Assembly (NCBI GenBank): GCA_964600235.1
Contig: CAZRIV010000004.1
Location: 62,001-126,000, forward strand
Source: MWEI01 sp964600235
Lineage (GTDB): Bacteria > Desulfobacterota > Desulfomonilia > UBA1062
Direction of reading: 5' to 3'
Length of the DNA stretch: 64,000 nt
Shown here piece by piece: positions 1 to 7,895 of the stretch. The position numbers were made by a program, and so were the translations under genes. A model generated the notes under the pieces. The model searched no databases, was not told the DNA's origin, and worked only from the letters and a program-made list of their open reading frames with translations. Each line of letters starts with the position of its first letter. Position 1 is the stretch's first letter.

Positions 1-1022
1 TGTCCGGGAACGGCACCAATAAAATGCGGGTCGAAGTGCCGGACGCCATCACCAGCGACCGCACCTATAAGCTCATTGATGCTGCGCCTCCATCAGGCGG
101 AGGGTTCTGGTGGTGGGGCGATGTGTCGGGCGGCATATCAACCCAGGCATGGAGAACGCTCGGGTCGGAATTCACCTTGTCCACGAGCACCTATAACCTG
201 GCGGCCACGGCGGTAACCCCAGGGTCATACACCAGCGCCAACATCACGGTGGACAGCAAGGGCCGGATCACCGCCGCGAGCAACGGAAGCGGCGGCAGTA
301 TGGTTTATCCGGGCGCCGGCCTTCCCATCTCCACAGGCAGCGCCTGGGGAACATCGCTGGGTTTCACCTCATCCGGGTCATTCCCTGTGGCAGATGGATC
401 GACGCTGGCAATGGTGAGCCTGTCCGGTGATGCTACCATGTCATCAGCAGGCGCAATTACCATTGCTGATAATGCGGTCCAGGCCGACGACATCGAGGAT
501 ATGTACGGGTACGAGCTTATCCCGATTGCTTGGGGCGTGGACGGATCAGCAGCACCAACAGCACTGAACAGCACCGGACGCACTCCCTGGAAATACCGGG
601 AATTCAGTTCGTCCACCGACCAGGACGTTAATTTTGTATGGCAGATCCCGGCTGACGCAACGGTGGGGGCATCTGCTAATAATTTCTGGTATCGCGTCCA
701 TTACCTCATCACCAACGCCACAGGCCCGAGCGCATCTGAGGGTGTGGCCTTCTCCCTGGCCGGGGTGAGCGAGGGTGACAACGATGCCACCAACGGCACA
801 AAGGGCACTGCTGTGACGGTCACTGACGATGAGCTGAACGCCTCTCAGTGGGACATCATGCAGACCGGATGGAGCGGGGTGGTCGCAATCACAAACGCCG
901 CAGCCGGGGAAATGGCAGAGCTTAACTTTGAGCGCACGACTGCGGACGCGGTTGACGATTACGGTCAGGTGGTTGGGGTCGCATTCGTCGAGATCCGCTA
1001 CGTCAAGAACCCCGCGAGGTAG
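1..1022 (+). CDS. Phage tail-fibre/appendage protein, 5' end outside window
   Basis: The reading frame is open from base 3, with codons before the first ATG at 24 and no ribosome binding site there, so this is probably the C-terminal part of a longer protein (about 340 residues visible). Near residue 75 it has the stretch ANITVDSKGRITAASNG, a motif common in phage tail fibres and structural appendages. The rest is rich in Ser, Thr, Gly and Ala, as in beta-rich fibre proteins. The last 170 residues look like a separate compact domain. It ends 5 bases before the next gene, whose ribosome binding site AGGAGA overlaps its stop codon. The exact role is unknown; fibre, spike and head decoration are all possible. 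Confidence 0.6.
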   Translation, partial: SGNGTNKMRVEVPDAITSDRTYKLIDAAPPSGGGFWWWGDVSGGISTQAWRTLGSEFTLSTSTYNLAATAVTPGSYTSANITVDSKGRITAASNGSGGSMVYPGAGLPISTGSAWGTSLGFTSSGSFPVADGSTLAMVSLSGDATMSSAGAITIADNAVQADDIEDMYGYELIPIAWGVDGSAAPTALNSTGRTPWKYREFSSSTDQDVNFVWQIPADATVGASANNFWYRVHYLITNATGPSASEGVAFSLAGVSEGDNDATNGTKGTAVTVTDDELNASQWDIMQTGWSGVVAITNAAAGEMAELNFERTTADAVDDYGQVVGVAFVEIRYVKNPAR

Positions 1023-1027
1023 GAGAC

Positions 1028-1837
1028 ATGAAAAAAATACTTACGTTACTGCTCGTCTTGGCGTGGTCTTCGGTGTTTGCCGGGATGAATCCGTATGTGC
1101 TCGGGAGTATTAACGCGCCGTCCACCTACCTGAACGATACTGCTCTTGAAGGTTGTTTGAGATTTGAAAACAACAAAAATGATTCAACCGGCAGAAACAC
1201 TTCTCCTCTGGCAACTTTATCGGGAACCCCTGCATACAGCAGCTCAACCTTTGTTAAGGGAGGCTCATATTCGGCGAACGTAACCACTCATTGGGATATT
1301 TACACAAGCAATAATGCCGGTACATCTAACACGTTACCCGGAGTAGTATCCTATTCCGCCATAACCGTCTTTGGATGGGCCAGGCCTTCCTCTGCCGGTA
1401 CTGATAGACCCATCCAGAGTGCGTATTTTGCGACAGTTAATTGGTGCTGGGAGTTGTCCATCACGACAGGCGATAAAATACGGTTCAGAATCAATGACTC
1501 CACGGGCAGTTGGGCATCTCCATCATGGCACACAATTACCGGAGGTACGAGCCTAAGTTCCGGGAGCGGTTATTTCTACATGGCGACATGGGATGGAGAG
1601 GAGATGAATCTCTATCTGGCTCCTGAGAATGGGGCATTTGCTTCTGATGCCACGGCGGTAGAATTCACCGGATCGCCAGCATACGACAGCACCTGGATCA
1701 CCTGGAACATCTTTTTCAGTTATAACCTACAGAATTTTGTCGGCTATGCTGACGATATGGGCGTGTACTCTCGGGCGCTATCTGCATCTGAGGGCGAGGA
1801 CATATTCACCTACGGCCTGGAGCATGTCCGTGATTAG
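1028..1837 (+). CDS. Exported LamG/concanavalin A-like domain protein
   Basis: This 269-residue protein starts with a clear Sec signal peptide (MKKILTLLLVLAW, then SSVFAG). It is followed by a domain resembling laminin-G-like/concanavalin A-like jelly rolls (about residues 40-260): an N-terminal GCLRFENN strand, a central FGWARPS strand and a C-terminal DDMGVYSRALS motif, which is typical of LamG_3 proteins. Such domains usually bind carbohydrate or protein surfaces. The start has AGGAGA six bases upstream. It overlaps the following SGNH hydrolase gene by 14 bases, so the two are translationally coupled. A signal peptide is unusual in a phage structural gene. It may be exported cargo (a moron) rather than a virion part. 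Confidence 0.6.
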   Translation: MKKILTLLLVLAWSSVFAGMNPYVLGSINAPSTYLNDTALEGCLRFENNKNDSTGRNTSPLATLSGTPAYSSSTFVKGGSYSANVTTHWDIYTSNNAGTSNTLPGVVSYSAITVFGWARPSSAGTDRPIQSAYFATVNWCWELSITTGDKIRFRINDSTGSWASPSWHTITGGTSLSSGSGYFYMATWDGEEMNLYLAPENGAFASDATAVEFTGSPAYDSTWITWNIFFSYNLQNFVGYADDMGVYSRALSASEGEDIFTYGLEHVRD

Positions 1838-2909
1838 GCGTTTCCTGATTATACTTTCATTACTGGCATGCCTGTCCGGGCAGGTCTGGGCCAGCGGAAT
1901 CTTGGGTATAGGCGATTCCATAGCCCTTGGTCAGTGTTCGGGCAATGTAGGACCGTGGCCTGAGCTGGCTACACTGAGAGGGCTGTCAGAAACTACATAT
2001 AATGCCGGTATCGGCGGCAACTCGGCGGCTCAGGTAGACGGCAGGATTGGCGATCTGCTCACAAGTGCGGACCCTGATTTGACCGTGGTTATTGTCGGAT
2101 CAAATGATGTTCGATTCCTGGGAACTACTCTTTCTGCTTATCTCTCGTCAATTTCGAGCATCACGACCAAAATCACAGGTTCCGGATCTTCGGCGGTGAT
2201 CTGTCAGATAACTCCTGTCTCAGTTATAGCCCCGTATGACTATGGCCGAAACGAGACAGGGCAGCAGAATGAAAAATTATGGAACGCTGCTCTTGAGGAT
2301 TGGTGTGCAACAAACAGCGTTCCCATGTCGGCAAATTACCAGGAAATGTGTGTCAACGATCCTGATTATGAGGACGATTTACAATATGACTCAACATGTG
2401 TCGACGGCGTGCATGTGTCCGTTGCAGGCTATACGGTCATGGCAAACCTTATTCATCATGCCGCAATCCCAATAAGAAAGAGAGTGTACGGAGATCCCTC
2501 GTTCCCCACGATGTGCTATGATTCATGGAAATGGTTTCTGCTCGGCTCTGGCGCATCGATCACAGGGGATGCTGATACAGGAACGCTTAATCTCGCGAGC
2601 GCCTCGGCCGACGGTCCGGTTGTGATTTTACCAAGTGGAAGCAAGACCATCCAGATCACAGGCAATACAACAGGAACAATCGCCTTCTATTACCGATCAA
2701 CAGCCAGCACCAATTTCGATCGTGATTCCAGTATGGCGTGGACATTATACAGCGGGCCATTTACGTCAACGGATCAGGTTTATCAAACACGGGCATCGGG
2801 AACTGGAACTGTGTTGGACATGACACTGGATTGGACAGGAGACGTAGCAACCCCGCTCGCATCCGATCTCACCAACACCGTCATAACAGGAGGGTCGTCA
2901 ATGCCATGA
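1824..2909 (+). CDS. Exported SGNH/GDSL-type hydrolase
   Basis: The 361-residue protein has a Sec signal peptide (about residues 1-23) and then an SGNH hydrolase domain. Block I is GIGDS with Ser32, block II has Gly-Gly-Asn at 64-66, block III is GSND with Asn94, and block V is DGVH with Asp194 and His197, so all catalytic positions are visible. Members of this family hydrolyse esters such as O-acetyl groups on polysaccharides, lipids or arylesters; the substrate here is unknown. Residues about 240-361 form an extra Ser/Thr-rich C-terminal module ending GGSSMP, a tail also seen on the next protein. I chose the internal ATG at 1824 because it starts the signal peptide and overlaps the LamG gene. 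It overlaps the next gene by four bases. Confidence 0.75.
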   Translation: MSVIRRFLIILSLLACLSGQVWASGILGIGDSIALGQCSGNVGPWPELATLRGLSETTYNAGIGGNSAAQVDGRIGDLLTSADPDLTVVIVGSNDVRFLGTTLSAYLSSISSITTKITGSGSSAVICQITPVSVIAPYDYGRNETGQQNEKLWNAALEDWCATNSVPMSANYQEMCVNDPDYEDDLQYDSTCVDGVHVSVAGYTVMANLIHHAAIPIRKRVYGDPSFPTMCYDSWKWFLLGSGASITGDADTGTLNLASASADGPVVILPSGSKTIQITGNTTGTIAFYYRSTASTNFDRDSSMAWTLYSGPFTSTDQVYQTRASGTGTVLDMTLDWTGDVATPLASDLTNTVITGGSSMP

Positions 2910-4411
2910 AAAGGCTTATTCTTGCTCTAGTGATAATCAATGCATGGACACTGGCATGGACGGCAACGTACTACGTTGATCGTAATGCTGTGGATGACAG
3001 CGGGTATGGATCGAGCGGAAGTCCGAAGAAGTACATATCTTCCGGCGTTGCTCTCCTAAGCTCATCAGGAGGCGATACCCTCATCATCAAAGACGGAACC
3101 TATAGCAATGCCAGCGATTACATCCATACCGTTCCCGGCAGCGCTACCGGGCCATATAATACGATTCAGGCAGAAACAGTGGGCGGCGTTGTCTGCATTA
3201 CATCTGATTCCCTGCTTATCCCCGGCAGCTCCCCAGCACACTATCTGAAGATTGACGGCATAATCTTTAAGTATGCAGGGGGCAAGGGGATAAACGGGGA
3301 CCACCTTAAAATTACCAGGTGCGGATTCAAAGGGGGAGCCACTTACGGCAACACCGTGAACTTCGGCATGGGGGATGGGGATTACCCTGGTATAACCCAT
3401 GATATTCTTATTGAGGAGTGCTTCGCATGGGGTGGCGGAGGCCGGTATTCAATGCTCCATTACGGCACACCATCAACAGCATCATATAATATCGTGTATA
3501 GGAGATGTGTCGTATCTCCTTCGGCTGGCTGGACCGGTGATGACCAGAACAACCCATCAGCCGGGATGATGTCGTATAATAGCAATAATATCTACTATCA
3601 GAATTGCATCGTTCTCGACACCAAGGGCTCGTCTATTACTAACTGGACAAGCCCCTTTTATGAAACGAACGATGGCTCAAACTCGGTCGTGGAGTATCGC
3701 GGCTGTATATCCCTGAACAATGACGGCCACGGGATCATGATAGATCCTAAAAACGGCGGGTCCATCACCAGTATAGTGATTGATGATTTCATAGCCTATG
3801 ACAATGGGGGAACCTCTACGGCATCCCTGGTGCTGCACAGCACACAGGGAACGGCATCCGGGGCCGTAACAAACGCTACCGTAGGGGGAGAAGACTACGG
3901 TGCCTATAATAACGGGACAGGCACATGGACTCTAACCGACAGCATACTGTTCGATATTGGAGATACCTTTGCTTACGGAGTAACTCCGTCATACTGCGAT
4001 CTTGAGGGTGGAGGAACATCCAATAACTGTAAGAACTATGATCCTGAAACAAACGGGCTGCTGTACCTCACTCGCATTGAAACCGGGGGTAGCCTTTTAA
4101 CAGACGGTACAGGTGGAGGTCAGATAGGCGCAACCGTCATGAAGAAGATCGGCGTGTCGGGAACACTCTATGGCGAAACAGGGTGGGACACTGTAACATC
4201 AGATAATCTCTGGCCCTTCCCGAATGAAACTCTGATTAAAACGAACTTTAGCGATACACGCACCACTGGCTTCTGCTCAACAGGCCAGACTTTGACAAAA
4301 TATATATTGCAATACCTGGGAAACACGATGCCAACTGAGATTTATGAAGATGATGGAGGTCCGGCAGTCTGGACAAACTCTGTCCTCTCAGGAGGGTCAT
4401 CGGTGCCATGA
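2906..4411 (+). CDS. Exported right-handed beta-helix (pectate-lyase-like) protein
   Basis: The 501-residue protein has a signal peptide (MKRLILALVIINAW, to about residue 19). A typical beta-helix entry follows: TYYVDRNAVDDSG, SPKKYISSG and GGDTLIIKDGTYS. After that come repeated short strands (IEECFAWGG, YYQNCIVLD, VEYRGCISLNND), the pattern of PbH1/DUF1565 polysaccharide-binding or -cleaving beta-helices. In phages this fold is typical of tailspikes that degrade surface polysaccharide, but those lack signal peptides. The C-terminus GGSSVP mirrors the GGSSMP end of the SGNH protein. The start overlaps the previous stop (ATGA). The AGGAGGG inside the last codons of the upstream gene lies 11 bases ahead and may act as its ribosome binding site. 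Confidence 0.65.
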   Translation: MKRLILALVIINAWTLAWTATYYVDRNAVDDSGYGSSGSPKKYISSGVALLSSSGGDTLIIKDGTYSNASDYIHTVPGSATGPYNTIQAETVGGVVCITSDSLLIPGSSPAHYLKIDGIIFKYAGGKGINGDHLKITRCGFKGGATYGNTVNFGMGDGDYPGITHDILIEECFAWGGGGRYSMLHYGTPSTASYNIVYRRCVVSPSAGWTGDDQNNPSAGMMSYNSNNIYYQNCIVLDTKGSSITNWTSPFYETNDGSNSVVEYRGCISLNNDGHGIMIDPKNGGSITSIVIDDFIAYDNGGTSTASLVLHSTQGTASGAVTNATVGGEDYGAYNNGTGTWTLTDSILFDIGDTFAYGVTPSYCDLEGGGTSNNCKNYDPETNGLLYLTRIETGGSLLTDGTGGGQIGATVMKKIGVSGTLYGETGWDTVTSDNLWPFPNETLIKTNFSDTRTTGFCSTGQTLTKYILQYLGNTMPTEIYEDDGGPAVWTNSVLSGGSSVP

Positions 4412-4426
4412 GGAGCAAGGACTGAC

Positions 4427-5161
4427 ATGGCTGACGACAAGTGGGGCCAGACATCGTCTGATCAGTTTCAGGACACTGCCGACAACCAGTGGGAAGGGCA
4501 GGATGTCCCTGTCGATCCGCAGCTGGCCGACACGTTTCAGGACACCACCGACAACCAATGGGCCAACACATCCAGCGACCAGTGGGTAAAGGGCACAAAG
4601 ACCTATGTGGATCTGGAAGGATCAATATCCATTGACGCAAGTGTCGAGGCGTCTGCGTCACGCGTCCTTGGCCTGCAGGGGGAGATCGCCGTGGGGATCT
4701 CAGCGGCCGGGGCATTGTCAGGCACTATGTTGTTGTCTGGGCAGATAGCTGCGGATGTGGATATGACGGCGGGACTGTCCGGTGACTTTGTCATGTCAGG
4801 CGGCATTGCTGTTGACGCCGATGTTGCCGGACATCTTGGCTCGGTGCGCAGCATTGATGGCGCCATACAGTCCACCGTCGATATATCGGGCGAGACGACG
4901 AGAGTGAGAGGTTTGTCAGGCGATATCGGCAGTTCCTTCGCGGTGGACGGGGTCATGATGCCCATCAGGGGCCTGATCGGCATCATCGATGTCGGCCTGA
5001 GCCTGCAGGGCGACATTGTCATGCACTATGCGTTGACCGGACGCATCCGGATCCAGACGAGCCTCATGGCGGAGATGGACCAGGTACATACATCGCTCGG
5101 ACTGCTGGGCGATTTGGAGATCATCAGCATTACCCCGGAGCGAAGCATAATTCAGGCATAA
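4427..5161 (+). CDS. Repeat-rich phage fibre-shaft-like protein
   Basis: This 244-residue protein has no signal peptide. The first 55 residues contain a motif repeated twice, FQDTxDNQW, flanked by SSDQ. From about residue 65 to 240 it consists of imperfect repeats of about 19-20 residues with the theme LSGxIxxxVDxxGxxxxV (for example GLSGDIGSSFAVDG). This predicts a regular beta structure such as a beta-roll or fibre shaft. I do not recognise a named family. Its position between the exported proteins and the next fibre gene fits a tail appendage, but that is inference. Confidence 0.5.
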   Translation: MADDKWGQTSSDQFQDTADNQWEGQDVPVDPQLADTFQDTTDNQWANTSSDQWVKGTKTYVDLEGSISIDASVEASASRVLGLQGEIAVGISAAGALSGTMLLSGQIAADVDMTAGLSGDFVMSGGIAVDADVAGHLGSVRSIDGAIQSTVDISGETTRVRGLSGDIGSSFAVDGVMMPIRGLIGIIDVGLSLQGDIVMHYALTGRIRIQTSLMAEMDQVHTSLGLLGDLEIISITPERSIIQA

Positions 5162-5172
5162 AAGGAGCGGAT

Positions 5173-5580
5173 ATGGGAAATATTTCAACCTACTTGAGCA
5201 ATGAGATACTCGATCACATTTTCGGCAATGGCGCATATACCCCGCCTACGAACATTTTCGTTGCACTGTCGACCACGCCGCCCACTGATTCCGGTGGAAA
5301 CGTCACCCCGCCGTCAGGCAACGGCTATGCGCGCAAGCAGACCGCTGCTGCCGATTGGGCCGCAGCGTCTAACAGGGCTCTTGCGAACGCTGCCGATATC
5401 GAATTTGCGGAGGCATCCGGAGACTGGGGAGAGATCACCCACTTTGCTCTGTATGATGCCATCTCAGGCGGCAATTTCCTGGCATGGGGTACTCTCTCCA
5501 CGCCCAAGACCTACGGCAACGGCGACACGGCGAGGTTCAAGGCGGGAACGCTTACCGTCCAGGTTAATGCATCGGCATAA
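5173..5580 (+). CDS. Phage tail-fibre-type small structural protein
   Basis: The 135-residue protein has the features of a widespread phage family often annotated as tail fibre protein: an N-terminal helix (YLSNEILDHIFG), then VALSTTPPTDSGGNV, GYARKQ, WGEITHFALYDA, and a C-terminal beta pair with GDTARFKAGTLTV. The start has AAGGAG at 5161-5166. It follows the repeat protein closely and precedes another small gene, all on the same strand. The family is structural, but its exact position in the virion is not firmly known. Confidence 0.65.
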   Translation: MGNISTYLSNEILDHIFGNGAYTPPTNIFVALSTTPPTDSGGNVTPPSGNGYARKQTAAADWAAASNRALANAADIEFAEASGDWGEITHFALYDAISGGNFLAWGTLSTPKTYGNGDTARFKAGTLTVQVNASA

Positions 5581-5589
5581 GGGGGCCAT

Positions 5590-5943
5590 GTGATTACAGA
5601 GATCGTCTACCTGGGCCGCAACAATACCATCGATATGGCGCTCATGGCCGACGGCATATTGCCCGATCTGGCAACCATAACCCGCATAACCCTGGGCCTG
5701 GACGATGCTGGAGAAACGCTCATCGACAGCGTCGATCATCCCGAGGTGTTCGACTGGACTCAGACGCTGAGCTCGGCCGAAGCGTCTAAAATGCAAGGCG
5801 CCTCTGCCGGAGATCCGAAGATTGTCCTGGTCCTTGGCGGGCTCGAACTGAATCCAGGTACCTACAACGCCACGTTGACTGTGTATGATCCGGGACATGC
5901 GGACGGACTTGTCTGGGGCACGTTCCGCCTTATAGTGAAATGA
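5590..5943 (+). CDS. Small phage structural protein, function unknown
   Basis: This 117-residue protein begins with GTG at 5590; the ATG two bases earlier is immediately followed by a stop. The sequence (VYLGRNNTIDMALMADG, ITRITLGLDD, PGTYNATLTVYDPGH, GTFRLIVK) reads as a beta-sandwich resembling baseplate or fibre adaptor domains. It is the last gene before a leader and terminator, so it ends the left-hand transcription unit. I do not recognise a specific family. Confidence 0.5.
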   Translation: MITEIVYLGRNNTIDMALMADGILPDLATITRITLGLDDAGETLIDSVDHPEVFDWTQTLSSAEASKMQGASAGDPKIVLVLGGLELNPGTYNATLTVYDPGHADGLVWGTFRLIVK

Positions 5944-6080
5944 GCTTGACAAGGCGTGCGTTTAGAGTCACAGATAATAGCTGAGTGGGCGGATATAATT
6001 CTATAACCACCCATTAATTTGATCCGGTATCGGACAAGCCGGGCCGGATCAAGTCAAGTCAAACGGTATCGGGAAGAACC
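5944..6080 (+). promoter_or_regulatory. Candidate late (lysis) promoter and leader with repeated hairpins
   Basis: This 192-base gap (to 6135) has no gene. TATAAT at 5994-5999 is a perfect -10 without a good -35 in register; TTGACA at 5946-5951 is too far away. That resembles activator-dependent Mu middle and late promoters, which lack a -35. Two imperfect 22-23-base direct repeats follow (6025-6046 and 6064-6086, sharing CGGTATCGG and CCGGGCCG). The first lies inside a hairpin with arms GATCCGG 6021-6027 and CCGGATC 6044-6050. The second runs into the terminator. Promoter use is inferred. Confidence 0.4.
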
Positions 6081-6121
6081 GGGCCGTCTTCGGGGTAACA
6101 CCCGAAGGCGGCCCTTTTTTT
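6081..6121 (+). terminator. Strong Rho-independent terminator before the lysis genes
   Basis: A 14-bp stem (6081-6094 with 6101-6114, one G-U pair) closes a 6-base loop and is followed directly by seven T (6115-6121). It ends the upstream fibre/cargo unit. It lies between the candidate late promoter and the amidase gene, so it could also be a control point for entry into the late operon. Confidence 0.85.
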
Positions 6122-6135
6122 ATTTGGGGGCATCA

Positions 6136-6696
6136 GTGAAATTGAAAATCTACCTGGATCCCGGTCATGGCGGAGATGACAACGGTGCGGCATTCGGCGA
6201 TCGGTATGACTACATCGAGGAAGACGACACCAACCTGATCATAGCATTTCTCCTGCAGGCCGAGCTGAAGTCGTTGGGGCACGCTGTCGCCATGTCCCGC
6301 ACCGAAGACGTGTTCATGTCCCTGCATGACAGGGCGGTGGACGCCAATGCCTGGCACGCCGATGTGTTTCTGTCCATCCACTGCGACGCCTGGCACGAGC
6401 AGACCACCAAGGGCATCAGCACCCACATCCACCCTTACTGCAGCAAGGAAACCAGGAACGTTGCATCGCATGTCCAGGCGGCTCTTCTGGCCGCATTCCC
6501 GGGGCATATAAACCGAGGAGTAAAGGAAGACAATTTTCAGGTCCTGCGCGACACCCGCATGCCCGCGGTGCTCATCGAGTGCGAGTTCGTCAGCAACCCT
6601 GACACGAGGAAGTTTCTGAAGGAGCCAACCAACCAGCTGTCCCTGGCAAAAGCCATTGCCAGGGGGATCACTACATACTCCGAGAGGAAAGCATGA
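6136..6696 (+). CDS. Phage endolysin, N-acetylmuramoyl-L-alanine amidase (Amidase_3)
   Basis: The 186-residue zinc amidase cleaves the bond between muramic acid and the stem peptide for host lysis. Zinc ligands and catalytic residues are visible: LDPGHGG with His11, Glu28/Glu29 in YIEEDD, SIHCD with His82, and Glu148 in PAVLIECEFVSN. The start is GTG at 6136, with GGGGG five bases upstream. The longer open frame upstream covers the terminator and is not translated sense. There is no signal peptide, so release needs a holin, and the next overlapping gene is a good candidate. It is the first gene after the terminator, as expected for a Mu lysis cassette. Confidence 0.9.
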   Translation: MKLKIYLDPGHGGDDNGAAFGDRYDYIEEDDTNLIIAFLLQAELKSLGHAVAMSRTEDVFMSLHDRAVDANAWHADVFLSIHCDAWHEQTTKGISTHIHPYCSKETRNVASHVQAALLAAFPGHINRGVKEDNFQVLRDTRMPAVLIECEFVSNPDTRKFLKEPTNQLSLAKAIARGITTYSERKA

Positions 6697-7082
6697 TGGA
6701 CGCTGCGCTCATCAACCGGCTCATCGACCAGGGCGCTGGGGTGATCGTTGTCATCGTCATCGTATATGCGCTCGTGAAGCTGGCCATGTATTTCGGCAAG
6801 CCCTTCCTGGAGGCACAGAAACAACAGGCCCAGGCCATGCTGGCTCAGGCGCAGAGCATGAAGACCCAGGCCGACTGCATGGGGCAGATGAAGGACTCTG
6901 TGAGGGAATTCGTCAGCCGCGACAACAACGACCACCGCGAAATCCTGCTCAGCCTCCAGGTGGTGATCAAAGAGGTCCAGCAGCTGAGCACCGAGGTGAA
7001 GGCACAGGGCGAGATCATACAGGGAGTCTGCAAAGAAGCCGGACTGGTGAAGCCGTCCGGAGCTGTGGCGAGGTTGGTATGA
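6693..7082 (+). CDS. Holin/spanin-like single-TM coiled-coil protein
   Basis: This 129-residue protein has one transmembrane segment near the N-terminus (about residues 15-33, VIVVIVIVYALVKLAMYF). A long charged, Gln-rich region follows that should form a coiled coil (about residues 38-110). It overlaps the amidase stop codon (ATGA), so it is coupled to the endolysin. Position and topology fit a holin or inner-membrane spanin of the lysis cassette. No family was recognised with certainty. Confidence 0.6.
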   Translation: MMDAALINRLIDQGAGVIVVIVIVYALVKLAMYFGKPFLEAQKQQAQAMLAQAQSMKTQADCMGQMKDSVREFVSRDNNDHREILLSLQVVIKEVQQLSTEVKAQGEIIQGVCKEAGLVKPSGAVARLV

Positions 7083-7369
7083 ACATCGAAGCTGAAAAAC
7101 ACAACCGGATCCGGGTGCTCATCCTGAAGATCCTCTCCCCCCAGTATCCCCATCCCGTGGATGCGGTTCTGCTCAGGCGGTGCCTGGCCGATTTCGGGTA
7201 CCCCATCAGTGAGAAATCGCTCGTGTCATACCTGGCCTACCTGTCCGAACGCGGTGCCGTGAAGCTCGACCAGAAAAAAGACTTCGAGATCGTCATGGCT
7301 TCGGCCACGGCCAAGGGACTGGACATCCTGGACGGCCGTATTTCCGAGCAGGGCATCGAGCTGGACTAG
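7079..7369 (+). CDS. Small winged-helix phage protein (VpaChn25_0724-like)
   Basis: This 96-residue protein has the look of a small family of Mu-like phages: RIRVLILKIL, then LLRRCLADFGYPISEKSLVSYL, YLSERGAVKL and a C-terminal TAKGLDILDGR. The pattern is a winged helix with a wing at YLSERGAVKL. It sits between the lysis genes and the small terminase, exactly where this family occurs in other Mu-like phages. Its ATG overlaps the previous stop. The function of the family is not known; DNA binding is a reasonable inference. Confidence 0.65.
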   Translation: MNIEAEKHNRIRVLILKILSPQYPHPVDAVLLRRCLADFGYPISEKSLVSYLAYLSERGAVKLDQKKDFEIVMASATAKGLDILDGRISEQGIELD

Positions 7370-7376
7370 GAGGCAT

Positions 7377-7895
7377 ATGGCCCAGCCCCACGACATGAAG
7401 ATCCTCGCCTATGACATCTGGCGGACCTGCGGCCAGAATCTGTCTGAGTGCGAACGGCTCCTGAAGCGCGAACACAACTTCAAGGTGAGCCGCCAGACGC
7501 TCACCGAATGGAAGGAAAAATACAACTGGGAAGACCGGGCCGCCCGGGCGGACGCGGAGAAAATCAGGCAGGAAGAAGACATTTCTGACGGGGCACTTTT
7601 AAGCGCACTGCTCGGGCAGAAGAAGAAATACGAAGCATATTTCGAGAACCTCCCGATGGGATCCATCGACAACCAGGCAGTCTATGCCTACAGCAACCTG
7701 CTGAAGAAGATCGTGGACATACGGCCCAAGGGCGGCGAACAGGTCGACGTCGACCGCCCCAAGCTGTTTCTCGAGGACCTGGACTTCATTGCAAAGACCC
7801 TGAAGGAGATCGATCCGGAAGGACTGAAGGTGCTGGGAAGGAACATAGACGTTATCGTCGCGCGGTTCAAGGAGAGCCATGAGAAGGCGGCCTAA
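7377..7895 (+). CDS. Mu gp27-like small terminase (DUF3486)
   Basis: The 172-residue protein starts after AGGAG (7368-7372). The N-terminal 55 residues contain a helix-turn-helix-like segment (FKVSRQTLTEWKEKYNWEDR), followed by helices rich in Lys and Glu, as in the DUF3486/gp27 family. In Mu-like phages this gene directly precedes the large terminase and is taken to be the DNA-recognition subunit for packaging. It overlaps the large terminase gene by 17 bases. Confidence 0.8.
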   Translation: MAQPHDMKILAYDIWRTCGQNLSECERLLKREHNFKVSRQTLTEWKEKYNWEDRAARADAEKIRQEEDISDGALLSALLGQKKKYEAYFENLPMGSIDNQAVYAYSNLLKKIVDIRPKGGEQVDVDRPKLFLEDLDFIAKTLKEIDPEGLKVLGRNIDVIVARFKESHEKAA

